From: an uncultured Collinsella sp.
GTDB taxonomy: Bacteria > Actinomycetota > Coriobacteriia > Coriobacteriales > Coriobacteriaceae
Assembly: GCA_900541885.1 (NCBI GenBank)
Contig: UQKW01000009.1
Location: forward strand, 1-64,000
Length of the DNA: 64,000 nt
Direction of reading: 5' to 3'
Shown: piece after piece, positions 26,751-36,126 of the stretch
How the letters are laid out: each line of letters opens with the position of its first letter
How positions within the stretch are numbered: the stretch's first letter is position 1
Made by a program: the position numbers and the translations under genes
Notes under the pieces: generated by a model
Seen by the model: the letters and a program-made list of their open reading frames with translations, nothing else
Databases searched by the model: none
Told to the model about the DNA's origin: nothing

Positions 26751-28055
26751 CTACTGGTTGTCAGCAGCCGAGAAATCCATATCGAGCGAGGAAACGGCCC
26801 AGCCGATATGATTGTCGGAGCGCACGAATTTGACGGTGTACTCCTGCTCGCCGCCTTTGGACAGCGATGCCTTCACCTTAGCGGTCGTCTCGGTCATGGA
26901 CTGATCCATGCCCTCGACGGACACGGTGGCGCCCTGCGGAATCGAGGAGATGATCATCGACTTGGCGTCCTCGGACAGGCTCGAGGCCAGGCAAGACTCG
27001 GCCTTTGCGGTGTCACCGTCGCCGGCAGCCTGGAACAGATCGGTGATAACCGACTCCTGCGAGGGGAAGCCAAAGCCGCGCGTGTAGGCAAAGCCCAGAC
27101 CGCCCGCAGCAATCAAAATGAGCAGAAGCAGCACGATGAAGACTTTGAGACCCGTGTGGCGATGGCGACGACGGACCTTGGCCTGCTTACGATCCTGACG
27201 GTCCTGCTGGACCATCTCGGACTCTGACAGTGTAAAGAAGCCGGTGTCCGAGGGATCGGGCATAAACTGACCGGTCGCGCCCGTAGGATCGAGCGGATCG
27301 ACGGCAGGAGCGTCCATCGCAGGCGCCGGAGCCGTGGCCATAGCCGTCTGGGCAGACAGCGCGGCAAGCGAATCGTGCACGCGGGCAAGCTCATCGGCCT
27401 GCTCGGAGGTAAGCTGGTAGATGCCATCGGCAGTAGCGGCGTTAAAGGCGTCGAGTGCGTCGGAGGGACGGCCGGCGGCAGAAAGCGCCTGACCCATGCC
27501 GGCGTTGAGCGCGCGCGTGTCGTCACGGGGACCGGCAAAGTCGATAGCCGTACGGTAGGTCTCCACGGCATCCGCCGGACGGCCGAGCTTGATGAAGCAA
27601 CGACCGAGCTCGCCGAGTGCGGCGGCAGGAGCCGGATTGGCGCCGTCGATGGCAGCCTGACGGAAGGCAGTACCTGCGTTGGCATAATCGCCCGACTGGA
27701 ACAGCGCATTGCCCAGGCCCAGATAGGCCTTGAACGGCGTGGCATAGGAAGCATCCTGCGTAGCAGCAGAGAACGCCTGGGCGGCCGTCGTGTAGTCGCC
27801 CACGGCGGCGAGCGCCTTGCCGCGGTTGGTGAGCAGCGCGCCGCGCTTGCCGTAGGTGCCGTCGTTGAGGGCGGCAGCATAAGCCTCGGCGGCCTCGGCA
27901 TACATGCCCAGGTGCATCAAGGCGTTGCCACGAAGGTGATCGGCCTCGCCCATAATCTCATCGGGAGTCTTTGCCGCCCCAAGCATCTGGGCTGCAGCGG
28001 AAAAATCACCCGCGCGGTAAGCGGCGCGGCCCTGTTGGATCAGCTGGCTATTCAA
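26751..28055 (-). CDS. TPR protein with a C-terminal membrane anchor and extracytoplasmic domain
   Basis: A 434-residue protein. Residues 1 to about 225 are Ala-rich tetratricopeptide repeats (AYRAGDFSAAAQMLG, AVGDYTTAAQAFSAA, LGRPADAVETYRTAIDF). A basic segment (RQDRKQAKVRRRHRHTG) precedes a membrane helix at about 302-322. The last 110 residues form a DUF4878-like module with a negative Asp/Ser pattern. I infer a cytoplasmic scaffold tied to the membrane. It sits between mreB and a cyclophilin gene. Confidence 0.65.
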   Translation of the reverse strand: MNSQLIQQGRAAYRAGDFSAAAQMLGAAKTPDEIMGEADHLRGNALMHLGMYAEAAEAYAAALNDGTYGKRGALLTNRGKALAAVGDYTTAAQAFSAATQDASYATPFKAYLGLGNALFQSGDYANAGTAFRQAAIDGANPAPAAALGELGRCFIKLGRPADAVETYRTAIDFAGPRDDTRALNAGMGQALSAAGRPSDALDAFNAATADGIYQLTSEQADELARVHDSLAALSAQTAMATAPAPAMDAPAVDPLDPTGATGQFMPDPSDTGFFTLSESEMVQQDRQDRKQAKVRRRHRHTGLKVFIVLLLLILIAAGGLGFAYTRGFGFPSQESVITDLFQAAGDGDTAKAESCLASSLSEDAKSMIISSIPQGATVSVEGMDQSMTETTAKVKASLSKGGEQEYTVKFVRSDNHIGWAVSSLDMDFSAADNQ

Positions 28056-28066
28056 GGAAGTCCCCT

Positions 28067-28609
28067 TTACTCGTGAACGATCTCGACATGGACGATCTCG
28101 TCGCCGGCACGCAGCTGCGAAATCACATCGAGACCCTCGACCGTGGTACCAAAGACGGTGTAACCGGAATCGAGGTTATGCTGGGCGCCCAGGCAGAAGT
28201 AGAACTGCGAACCCGCGGAATCGGGGTCCATGGAGCGTGCCATGGCAAGGGCACCATCGACATGGCTGTTGCGCGGATTGGTGGCAAACTCGCCCTTGAT
28301 GCAGTAGCCGGGGCCACCGGTACCGGGCATGCCGTCGGGGCCCTCAAGACCAGCGGCGACGTCGGCGCCGGACATATCGCGGGTATTGGGGTCGCCGCCC
28401 TGGATGACAAAACCGGGCACATAGCGATGGAACTTAAGGCCATCATAGAAGCCCATCGTAGAAAGCTCGCAGAAGTTCGCGACATGAATGGGAGCGCCCT
28501 CGCCGTCAAACTTGACCTTGATGGTACCCTTCGACGTCTCGATAACGGCGCACTCGTCGCCGGCAAGCTGATACTCGGGCGTGTAGAGCTCTTTCTTAAA
28601 ACCAAACAT
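28067..28609 (-). CDS. ppiB: Peptidyl-prolyl cis-trans isomerase, cyclophilin type
   Basis: A 180-residue cyclophilin with FHRYVPGFVIQGGDPNTRDM and AGSQFYFCLGAQHNLDSGYT, so the catalytic Arg in FHR and the Q-x-x-x-Q/F-F-x pocket are retained. No signal peptide, so it is cytoplasmic. It lies 11 bases upstream of the TPR gene and may be co-transcribed with it. Confidence 0.93.
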   Translation of the reverse strand: MFGFKKELYTPEYQLAGDECAVIETSKGTIKVKFDGEGAPIHVANFCELSTMGFYDGLKFHRYVPGFVIQGGDPNTRDMSGADVAAGLEGPDGMPGTGGPGYCIKGEFATNPRNSHVDGALAMARSMDPDSAGSQFYFCLGAQHNLDSGYTVFGTTVEGLDVISQLRAGDEIVHVEIVHE

Positions 28610-28716
28610 GTGGTTCCTTCCTCGTGCGTTTAAAGCATATTTGTACGAATTGTAGCAATAAGCATGCGCTTACATCAATTGCGCACGTAGGTTATGCCGA
28701 CTATGGCGAACTAATT

Positions 28717-29889
28717 TTAGGAACGCTGCTGCGGCTTCCAGGAACCCACATTGGCGTCGTACTGGTTCAGTGCGCTGTTGCCGCCCTGCGCGATGGGCGC
28801 CAGGATATCGCTTTGGTGGGAACTCATCGACTCACCATCGGGAATGGCCAGCGAGATCTCCCAGCTCTGACAGATCACGTCGACACGCTCGTACATCCAC
28901 TCGGCAAGCTGCTTTAAGTGGGCGATGTCATCCGCATAGACCGTATCGTCCTGATACTTAAGGTTGTTAAGCTCATCTTGCGTCTTTTTGATCTGGTCGC
29001 GCAGGGCGTAGGCACTCTGCGACAGCTCCTGACGGGTGGACAGTGGCGTTCGAAGATAGCCATTGTTAAAAGAATCGATGACCTCGCCGATCTGGTCCTC
29101 GTCACCGTAGGACACGATGGTCTGATACAGACCGTCGAGCCTGGTATAGAGCTGATCATCGGTGAGCACAGTTTCTTCCTGGACCACTTCGGCAGAATCG
29201 TCCTGCTTGGTATCGTCCTCAGTCGCCTCGCCCTTTTGGCGCGTGGGGAAGGTCGTCTGCGCGGCCTGGCCAAACTGGTCATAGAGGCCAGGCATGACAC
29301 CCATGGGATCGGCCGTCACGAACCAATACGCACCACCGCACACGACGGCAAGGACCGCGATGACGATGAGCGGCTTGGGGATATGACGCTTGTGCTTGTG
29401 ATAAGCGTCCTCGTCGGGGTGCACCTTGCGCTTGGGTTTTTGAGCATCGTCGTGCAGGGAAACGGGCGTGGGAATGTCGACCTTGGGGATACCGAAATCC
29501 TTATCGAAAGCCGGCAGCACGCAAGTCTCATTGGGGTCGGCGGCATCCGAAAGAACCGCGGCAGCCGAGGCGGGCGCATGAGGCACCTCGGTATCGATCT
29601 GCTCTTGCGTTAGGCGCGGAAAGCCCGCCGTGCGGCCCGCTGCCAGGTCGGATGCGGCCGCGTCCTCGGAGAGGATACCCGGAGCGGGGCGTCCGCATTT
29701 GGGGCACGTACGATCATGCGGAGAAAGACGGGCACCGCAGCCCTCACAGAACACGAACTCGGTGTGCTCCGGACCATCGCCCGGACCCACATAGGCGTTG
29801 CAGTAGGGGCAGAACGAGGCGCCGTCCTCGATGGTCTTAAGGCAATGCGGACAGATCACGGCATCCTCTTTTCGAAGCAATTCAAACAA
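28717..29889 (-). CDS. Double zinc-ribbon membrane protein
   Basis: A 390-residue protein. Two zinc ribbons lie at the N-terminus (CPHCLKTIEDGASFCPYC and FCEGCGARLSPHDRTCPKCG). A long charged linker follows, then a membrane helix at about 172-190 (PLIVIAVLAVVCGGAYWFV) and an extracytoplasmic, mostly helical domain. Specific function unknown. The start and the adjacent spacing suggest its own promoter. Confidence 0.7.
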   Translation of the reverse strand: MFELLRKEDAVICPHCLKTIEDGASFCPYCNAYVGPGDGPEHTEFVFCEGCGARLSPHDRTCPKCGRPAPGILSEDAAASDLAAGRTAGFPRLTQEQIDTEVPHAPASAAAVLSDAADPNETCVLPAFDKDFGIPKVDIPTPVSLHDDAQKPKRKVHPDEDAYHKHKRHIPKPLIVIAVLAVVCGGAYWFVTADPMGVMPGLYDQFGQAAQTTFPTRQKGEATEDDTKQDDSAEVVQEETVLTDDQLYTRLDGLYQTIVSYGDEDQIGEVIDSFNNGYLRTPLSTRQELSQSAYALRDQIKKTQDELNNLKYQDDTVYADDIAHLKQLAEWMYERVDVICQSWEISLAIPDGESMSSHQSDILAPIAQGGNSALNQYDANVGSWKPQQRS

Positions 29890-29962
29890 TCGAGGTTAGA
29901 GCATAACATCGCCACGGCCCCACAGGAGCAAGGCACCAATTCAACATCGCCAGGGCGCGTAG

Positions 29963-32686
29963 TTACTTCTTCTTTTTGCTTGGCATCGAAACTTTGATGC
30001 CTTGGGCGGACTTGGTTACGCGGGAGCGCTTGGCTCCGCTACCCTTCTTTTTCTTGGGCTGGGCCTGGGCCACGCCCTCGAGTGCACGGGCCTCGGCCTC
30101 GCGAGCGGTGCGATCTTCGCGGCGCTGCGCCATGTCGGCGGCGACGCGCTTGGCAAAACGCTCGGCCGTCGAACCCGTCGAGCTCACCTTGCCGCCACCG
30201 CGACCCAGGTGGACGCGCACACCACGGCCAAAACCAGTTGCGGCATGACGACGACGCGGCTTGAGCGAATCCATCATCGTGGCGAGCTTAAAGAACACCG
30301 AGCAGGTAAAGACCACGATGACAGCCAAGATAACCACCTGGCCCATCGAAAGGTTGGCAATAGACAGCAGCTCCGGGAATCCGATAACGCCCACCAGGAT
30401 GCCGGCGACTACAAACACAAAGAGCACCACACGTAAGGGCGTGAGAGGCTGCGAGATGCGCCAGATCAGGCTGACGCTCGCCGCACACGACGTAAGCAGG
30501 CACATCGTAGACAGCGTGAGCTGGCTAAAACCAAACACGCGCGCCACAAAGATATCGAGAGCCGCAGCCAAAATGACTGCAATCGACGCCGGCAGGGCCC
30601 GCTTAAGCACGTTGGTCAGGAACGACCCCTTTACACGGGCGTTGTTGGGCTCCAGCCCCAGCACAAAGCCCGGCGCACCGATGCAGAAGAAGTTGATGAG
30701 CGTCATCTGGATGGGCTCGAAGGGGTACGGCGGCAGCGCAATGCACAGCGCCGCCAGGCCCATCGAGAACAGCGTCTTGGTCAGGAACAGCGAGGCCGAA
30801 CGCTGCAGGTTGTTGATGGAGCGACGGCCCTCGGCCACCACGGCGGGCATCGAGGCAAAGTCGTTGTCGACGAGCACGATCTCGGCCACGTTGCGCGCAG
30901 CATCGGAGCCGGCCGCCATGGCCACGGAGCAGTCGGCCTCCTTGAGCGCCAGCACGTCGTTGACGCCGTCGCCCGTCATGGCCACGGTGTGCTCGCGGCG
31001 CTTGAGCGCCTGCACGAGCTCGCGCTTCTGCTGCGGGGTCACACGACCAAAGACATGGTAGCGGTCCACTGCGGCATCGAGCTTGGCCGGCGTATCGAGC
31101 GTCGTAGCGTCCACATAAGCGTCCGCCCCCGGCACGCCCACCACGCGCGCGATCGACGACACCGTACGCGGGTCGTCGCCACTGATCACGTTGAGGGTCA
31201 CGCCCTGCTCGTTAAAGTAGCCGATGGTCTCGGCCGCCGAGGTACGAATCTCGTCGCGGATGGTCACAAAGCCCACGGGCTCGGCCTCGCCCACCATATC
31301 GCCATCGGGCGTAAAGCCGTCCACGCGCGCCACCACGAGCACGCGGCAGGTATCGGCAAGCTCGGCGACACGGTTCTCGACCTGGGCAAACGCACGATCA
31401 GAGAGCACAAACTGCGCCGCACCCATCACATAGGAGCCCTGCGCAAACGACGCGCCGCTCCACTTTTTAGACGACGAGAACGGAATGACCGACAGCGGCT
31501 CAGACACCTCGACCGGGCGATCGGCGTAATAGTTGAGCAGCGCCTGGCAGGTCTCGTTGGCATCGGCCGAAGTCGCACGTGCGACGTTAGCCAGCGCAAA
31601 ATCGAGCACCGTGGAATCGACGGGAACAGCCGCCTCGTCAGAGCCGGCGCCTAGGCTCACGCCCTCAACCGGCAGCGGATACGTGCCCTCGACCTCCATG
31701 CGGCCCGAGGTAATGGTGCCCGTCTTGTCCAGGCACAGCACGTCGACGCGCGCGAGCGTCTCAATACAGTAGAGCTGCTGCGCGAGCACCTTGCGACGCG
31801 CCAGGCGCACCGTTGCGATTGCGAGCACCGACGAGGTCAGCAGCACCAAACCCTGCGGAATCATACCCAGCAGGGCGCCCACCGTGGACAGCAGTGCCGA
31901 AGAAGGCACACGACCGGCCAGCAGCTCGGAGAAGCACCACGAAAGCGCGCTGTCACCCGGGGTACCGGCGGCGTCCCACAGCTCGCTCACGCTCGAGGTG
32001 AACAGCGCCAGGCCAAGCGGAATCATGATAATGCTCGCGAAACGCACGATGGCGTTCAGCGCGTTCATGATCTCGGAATTGACCTTTTTAACGTACTTGG
32101 CCTCGTTGTTGATCTTGGCCACGTAGTTGTCGGCACCGACGTGGATCACGCGGGCGCGCAGCAGGCCCGAATCGATAAAGCTGCCGCTCATGAGCTCGGA
32201 GCCGGGCTGCTTCTTAATGAGGTCGCTCTCGCCCGTCAGTAGGCTCTCGTTCACGAGCGCTTCGCCCGACACCACCACGGCGTCGGCGGGAATCTGGTCG
32301 CCGCGCCCCAGGCGAATGATGTCGTCGAGCACAATCTGGTCCAGGTCGAGCTCCACCTCGTCACCGTCGCGCACCGCGATGGCCTTCTTGGAGGTAAGCA
32401 GCGTGAGCTTGTCGACCATCTTTTTGGAGCGCATGGACTGGATGACGCCGATGGCAGTGTTGAGGAACACCACGAACAAGAACGTCAGATTCTTAAACGA
32501 ACCGGTCAAAATGACCAGGAACGCCAAGATCACGTTGATCAAATTGAACAGCGTGCAGAGGTTCTCGATGATGAGCTCTTTGACCGACTTGGTCTTGAGC
32601 TCCATGTTGCGGTTGATCTTACCGGCGGCGATGCGCTCCTCGACCTCGGCGGTCGAGAGTCCGCGCTCGATATCCGTTGCTGCCAT
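29963..32686 (-). CDS. P-type cation-transporting ATPase (CtpE-like)
   Basis: A protein of about 907 residues with the P-type features in order: the N-terminal cytoplasmic segment GLSTAEVEERIAAGKINRN, two helices, the A-domain TGES motif, the M4 motif GMIPQGLVLLTSS, the phosphorylated Asp in CLDKTGTIT and the hinge MTGDGVNDVLALKEAD. Several C-terminal helices and a very basic Lys/Arg tail follow. The PQGL motif and the lack of heavy-metal domains place it nearer the CtpE-type Ca2+ group of actinobacteria than the CPx pumps; the ion is inferred. ATG 32686 is used because the frame upstream (to 32788) runs into the tRNA gene. Confidence 0.85.
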   Translation of the reverse strand: MAATDIERGLSTAEVEERIAAGKINRNMELKTKSVKELIIENLCTLFNLINVILAFLVILTGSFKNLTFLFVVFLNTAIGVIQSMRSKKMVDKLTLLTSKKAIAVRDGDEVELDLDQIVLDDIIRLGRGDQIPADAVVVSGEALVNESLLTGESDLIKKQPGSELMSGSFIDSGLLRARVIHVGADNYVAKINNEAKYVKKVNSEIMNALNAIVRFASIIMIPLGLALFTSSVSELWDAAGTPGDSALSWCFSELLAGRVPSSALLSTVGALLGMIPQGLVLLTSSVLAIATVRLARRKVLAQQLYCIETLARVDVLCLDKTGTITSGRMEVEGTYPLPVEGVSLGAGSDEAAVPVDSTVLDFALANVARATSADANETCQALLNYYADRPVEVSEPLSVIPFSSSKKWSGASFAQGSYVMGAAQFVLSDRAFAQVENRVAELADTCRVLVVARVDGFTPDGDMVGEAEPVGFVTIRDEIRTSAAETIGYFNEQGVTLNVISGDDPRTVSSIARVVGVPGADAYVDATTLDTPAKLDAAVDRYHVFGRVTPQQKRELVQALKRREHTVAMTGDGVNDVLALKEADCSVAMAAGSDAARNVAEIVLVDNDFASMPAVVAEGRRSINNLQRSASLFLTKTLFSMGLAALCIALPPYPFEPIQMTLINFFCIGAPGFVLGLEPNNARVKGSFLTNVLKRALPASIAVILAAALDIFVARVFGFSQLTLSTMCLLTSCAASVSLIWRISQPLTPLRVVLFVFVVAGILVGVIGFPELLSIANLSMGQVVILAVIVVFTCSVFFKLATMMDSLKPRRRHAATGFGRGVRVHLGRGGGKVSSTGSTAERFAKRVAADMAQRREDRTAREAEARALEGVAQAQPKKKKGSGAKRSRVTKSAQGIKVSMPSKKKK

Positions 32687-32761
32687 ACCACGTCCCATCA
32701 CGTCGCGTCGGTATAAGAAAACCGCCCGGACCATGCGAGGTTCGGACGGTCTTACGTTCGA

Positions 32762-32838
32762 TGGTGCCCCATGTTGGATTCGAACCAACGGCCTTCTGCT
32801 CCGGAGGCAGACGCTCTAATCCCCTGAGCTAATAGGGC
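32762..32838 (-). tRNA. tRNA-Arg (CCG)
   Basis: A 77-base cloverleaf on the minus strand: acceptor gccctat/atggggc fully paired (one G-T), D arm gctc/gagc, anticodon stem tctgc/gcaga around ctCCGga, T arm gttgg-ttcgaat-ccaac, and an encoded CCA. It reads CGG codons. Confidence 0.95.
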
Positions 32839-32969
32839 CAACGGTTGGCATTATACCCAAGTGCACCACGGGCTATCAAAATAAAAGAAAAAGCTTTGCA
32901 ATTCCGAGGAAGACGAGCCGCAACGGCCCACTTTAGAAGGCAAAAGCGAGTCAGATAGTATAAACTCTC

Positions 32970-33032
32970 ATGCACCATATATACACGGCTCGCGATGCGG
33001 GCCGTTTTTGCAAAAGTTATCCATCGAGGTGA
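32970..33032 (+). CDS. Possible 20-residue leader peptide of the aromatic operon
   Basis: ATG 32970 opens MHHIYTARDAGRFCKSYPSR and stops at TGA 33030, 10 bases before aroF. It contains two Tyr and one Phe codon and spans the hairpin at 32985-33009. That would fit ribosome-mediated attenuation by aromatic amino acids, although the density of Tyr/Phe codons is low and no strong ribosome-binding site is visible. Confidence 0.25.
   Translation: MHHIYTARDAGRFCKSYPSR
32985..33009 (+). terminator. Terminator-like hairpin ahead of aroF (possible attenuator)
   Basis: acggctcgc - gat - gcgggccgt makes a 9-bp stem (one G-T pair) followed by five T residues. It lies between a plausible -10 (TATAAA near 32959) and the aroF start at 33043, so transcripts from that promoter would have to read through it. 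This placement suggests attenuation. Mechanism is inferred. Confidence 0.55.
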
Positions 33033-33042
33033 GAGGCACACC

Positions 33043-34065
33043 ATGATTGCAATTTTAAAGCAGAGCGCCAGCGACGAGGCCGTAAGCCATATCGTCAGCT
33101 GGATTGAGAAAAAGGGTCTGAAGACCGATGTCTCGCGCGGCGAGAACGAGACGATCATCGGCCTGGTGGGCGATACGACCAAGATCGACCCGTTCCTGCT
33201 CGAGTCCATGGATGTCGTCGAGCGCGTGCAGCGCGTCTCCGAGCCTTTTAAGCGCGCCAACCGCAAGTTCCACCCCGAGGACTCCGTCATCGACTGCGGC
33301 CGCGGCGTCAAGATCGGCGGCGACCAGTTCCAGGTCATCGCCGGTCCCTGCTCCGTCGAGGGCGAGAACCTCATCCGCATCGCACGCCGCGTGAAGGCCG
33401 CCGGTGCCACGATGCTGCGCGGCGGTGCCTACAAGCCCCGCACCTCCCCCTACGCCTACCAGGGCATGGGTCCCGCCGGCCTGGACCTGCTGTGCGAGGC
33501 ATCCGCCGAGCTCGACATGCCGATCGTCACCGAGATCATGGACCCGCGCGACGTGCAGGTCTTCCTCGACAAGAAGATCGACGTCATGCAGATTGGCGCT
33601 CGCAACGCCCAGAACTTCCCCCTGCTCAAAGAGGTAGGCAAGACCAAGACCCCGATTCTGCTCAAGCGCGGTATGTCCGGCACGATCGACGAGCTGCTTA
33701 TGGCAGCCGAGTACATCATGAGCGAGGGCAACGACAACGTCATCCTGTGCGAGCGCGGCATCCGCACCTTCGAGACCCGCACCCGTAACACCTTCGACCT
33801 TAACGCCGTGCCGGTGCTGCACCACCTGTCGCACCTGCCCGTCGTTGCCGACCCCAGCCACGCCACCGGCTACACCCGCTACGTCGAACCCATGGCGCTC
33901 GCCGCGACCGCCTGCGGTGCCAACGGCCTGGAGATCGAGGTCCACGACGAGCCGAGCCGCGCCTGGTCCGACGGCGCCCAGGCCCTCACCCCCGATCAGT
34001 TCGACGACACCATGCGCCGTATCCGAGCCATCCGCGAGGTTGTCTGCCAAGAGACCATGGAGTAG
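33043..34065 (+). CDS. aroF: 3-deoxy-7-phosphoheptulonate (DAHP) synthase, type I-beta
   Basis: A 340-residue enzyme that condenses PEP and erythrose-4-phosphate, the first shikimate step. Residues 1 to about 75 form a ferredoxin-like regulatory domain. The barrel follows, with FQVIAGPCSVEGENLIRIAR, LRGGAYKPRTSPYAYQG and a metal-binding His in VADPSHATGY. The start is ATG 33043, since homologues begin MIAILKQSAS; the frame also opens 16 codons earlier. The N-terminal domain in this class usually gives feedback inhibition by Tyr or Phe. First of eight aromatic genes in a row. Confidence 0.95.
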   Translation: MIAILKQSASDEAVSHIVSWIEKKGLKTDVSRGENETIIGLVGDTTKIDPFLLESMDVVERVQRVSEPFKRANRKFHPEDSVIDCGRGVKIGGDQFQVIAGPCSVEGENLIRIARRVKAAGATMLRGGAYKPRTSPYAYQGMGPAGLDLLCEASAELDMPIVTEIMDPRDVQVFLDKKIDVMQIGARNAQNFPLLKEVGKTKTPILLKRGMSGTIDELLMAAEYIMSEGNDNVILCERGIRTFETRTRNTFDLNAVPVLHHLSHLPVVADPSHATGYTRYVEPMALAATACGANGLEIEVHDEPSRAWSDGAQALTPDQFDDTMRRIRAIREVVCQETME

Positions 34066-34068
34066 CCC

Positions 34069-34983
34069 ATGGGTACGGTGAGAAACGCGCGCGTTAACCA
34101 GGGCGGCCCCAAGTGCGCCGGCATCGTCGGCCTTGGCCTCATCGGCGGCAGCTTTGCCCGCGGCTATGCGCAGGCGGGCGTCCGCGTGCTGGCCTGGGAC
34201 CCCGATGACGATGTCATGACGGCCGCCAGCATGGGCACTGTCGCCGGAGAGCTCAACGACAAGACACTCGGCGAATGCGACATCATCGTCCTGGCTTGCT
34301 ACCCCGAGGCCTGCATCGAGTGGCTCGAGGCGCACGCCCAGGCGCTCGCCGACGCCACCGACACCGACGCCATCATGGGCCCCGTGGTGATCGACACGGT
34401 GGGTGTCAAGGGCATCGTGTGCGAGCGCGCCTTTGAGCTTGCCCGCGAGCACGGCTTTTACTTTGTGGGCGCGCACCCCATGGCGGGCACCCAGTTCTCG
34501 GGCTACGCGCACTCCCGCGCCGACCTGTTCCAGGGCGCTCCCCTAGTGCTCGTTCCGCCCGCGGTGGACGACGCCCTTAAGCTCGAGCTCTTGGGGCAGG
34601 TGCGCGAGATGGTGCGCCCCTTGGGCTTTGGCAAGTTCAGCGTGACCAGCGCCGCCGAGCACGACCGCGTCATCGCCTTTACGAGCCAGCTCGCGCACGT
34701 CGTTTCCAACGCCTATGTTAAGAGCCCGACTGCCCAGGTCCACCACGGCTTTTCGGCCGGTAGCTATCGCGACCTCACCCGCGTGGCGCATCTCAACCCG
34801 CAGATGTGGTCCGAGCTCATGATCGACGACGCCGACGCGCTCGGCTTCGAGATCGACCATCTGATCGAGTCGCTTGACGCTTACAGCCGTGCGCTCAAGG
34901 AACGCGACCAGCGCTATCTGGAGAATCTCCTTGCCGAGGGCGACCGCATTAAGCGCGCACTCGACGACGAGGCCTCCCACTAG
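34069..34983 (+). CDS. tyrA: Prephenate dehydrogenase
   Basis: A 304-residue NAD(P)-dependent enzyme of the tyrosine branch. It has a Rossmann start GIVGLGLIGGSFARGYAQAG and the active-site stretch FVGAHPMAGTQFSGYAHS, with a helical dimerisation domain to the end and no ACT domain. It starts 3 bases after aroF. The activity could be arogenate dehydrogenase; prephenate is the default. Confidence 0.92.
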   Translation: MGTVRNARVNQGGPKCAGIVGLGLIGGSFARGYAQAGVRVLAWDPDDDVMTAASMGTVAGELNDKTLGECDIIVLACYPEACIEWLEAHAQALADATDTDAIMGPVVIDTVGVKGIVCERAFELAREHGFYFVGAHPMAGTQFSGYAHSRADLFQGAPLVLVPPAVDDALKLELLGQVREMVRPLGFGKFSVTSAAEHDRVIAFTSQLAHVVSNAYVKSPTAQVHHGFSAGSYRDLTRVAHLNPQMWSELMIDDADALGFEIDHLIESLDAYSRALKERDQRYLENLLAEGDRIKRALDDEASH

Positions 34984-35019
34984 ACCATCTATCACGCCAG
35001 GTCGAAAGGACCGAAGCTT

Positions 35020-36126
35020 ATGGCGATTACCATCGATATCGACACTGCACGCCCCTACCAGGTGCATGTTGGCACGTTTTTGCTGGAGCAGGCCGGACCG
35101 CTCGTACGCGCCACTGCCGGCGGCACCAAGGCCGTCATCGTGACGGACACCAACGTGGGCCCGCTCTACCAGATGCCCGTTAAGCAGAGTCTGGAGGCAT
35201 CAGGCTACGAGGTGAGCATCTGCACCTTCGAGGCCGGCGAGGCCCATAAACGCGCCGAAACCTATGTTGCCATTTTGGAGTTTGTGGCCGAGCACGAGCT
35301 TTCGCGCTCCGACGTGATCGTGGCACTCGGCGGCGGCGTCGTGGGCGACGTGGCGGGCTTTGTGGCCGCCACCTACATGCGCGGCTGCAAGCTTGTGCAG
35401 ATCCCGACGAGTCTGCTCGCCATGGTGGATTCTTCTGTGGGCGGCAAGACCGCCATCGACCTGGCTGCCGGCAAGAACTTGGCCGGCGCCTTTTGGCAGC
35501 CGAGCGTGGTTATCGCAGACGTGGGGTGCCTGGCCACCCTCACGCCCGAGCAGTTCGCCGACGGCTGCGGCGAGGTCGTCAAGCACGCCGTGATCGCCGA
35601 CCCGGAGCTTTTCGCCGAGCTGGAGAAGACCCCGCTCACGCTGGAGCTGCTCAACCGCGATGTGGCCCGCGTAGCGCTCATCATCGCCCGCAATATCGAC
35701 ATCAAGCGCGCCGTGGTCGTCGCCGACGAGCGCGAAACCAACCAGCGCAAGCTCCTCAACTTTGGACACAGCGCCGGACATGCCGTTGAGGCCTGCGAGC
35801 ACTTTGAGCTCGGACACGGCAACTGCGTGTCGATCGGCATGGGCATCATCACGCGCGCCGCGGCCCTGCACGGCGTTTGCGATGCTGCACTGCCCGGTCG
35901 TATTGAGGAACTCTGCGCCCGCCATGGCCTCAAGACCCGCTGCGACCTAGATGCCGATGCCATCTTTGCCGAGGCGCTCCACGACAAGAAGCGCGCGGGC
36001 GACACCATCGACCTGGTGATTCCGCACGGCATTGGCCGCTGCAGCATCGACCGCACGCCGCTTTCCACTTTCCACGATTTAATTGCCGAGGGCCTCGGCC
36101 AGAAGGGAGACGCTTCCGCATGCTAG
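35020..36126 (+). CDS. aroB: 3-dehydroquinate synthase
   Basis: A 368-residue enzyme, second step of the pathway. It has the NAD-binding VALGGGVVGDVAGFVAATYM, QIPTSLLAMVDSSVGGKTAI and the metal ligands in KLLNFGHSAGHAVEACEHFE. It overlaps aroA by 7 bases. Confidence 0.96.
   Translation: MAITIDIDTARPYQVHVGTFLLEQAGPLVRATAGGTKAVIVTDTNVGPLYQMPVKQSLEASGYEVSICTFEAGEAHKRAETYVAILEFVAEHELSRSDVIVALGGGVVGDVAGFVAATYMRGCKLVQIPTSLLAMVDSSVGGKTAIDLAAGKNLAGAFWQPSVVIADVGCLATLTPEQFADGCGEVVKHAVIADPELFAELEKTPLTLELLNRDVARVALIIARNIDIKRAVVVADERETNQRKLLNFGHSAGHAVEACEHFELGHGNCVSIGMGIITRAAALHGVCDAALPGRIEELCARHGLKTRCDLDADAIFAEALHDKKRAGDTIDLVIPHGIGRCSIDRTPLSTFHDLIAEGLGQKGDASAC

Noticed and set aside
33055..34512. 485-codon minus-strand frame opposite aroF and tyrA
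   Set aside because: Repetitive Gly/Val/Ala/Asp composition typical of antisense frames; aroF and tyrA are unambiguous.
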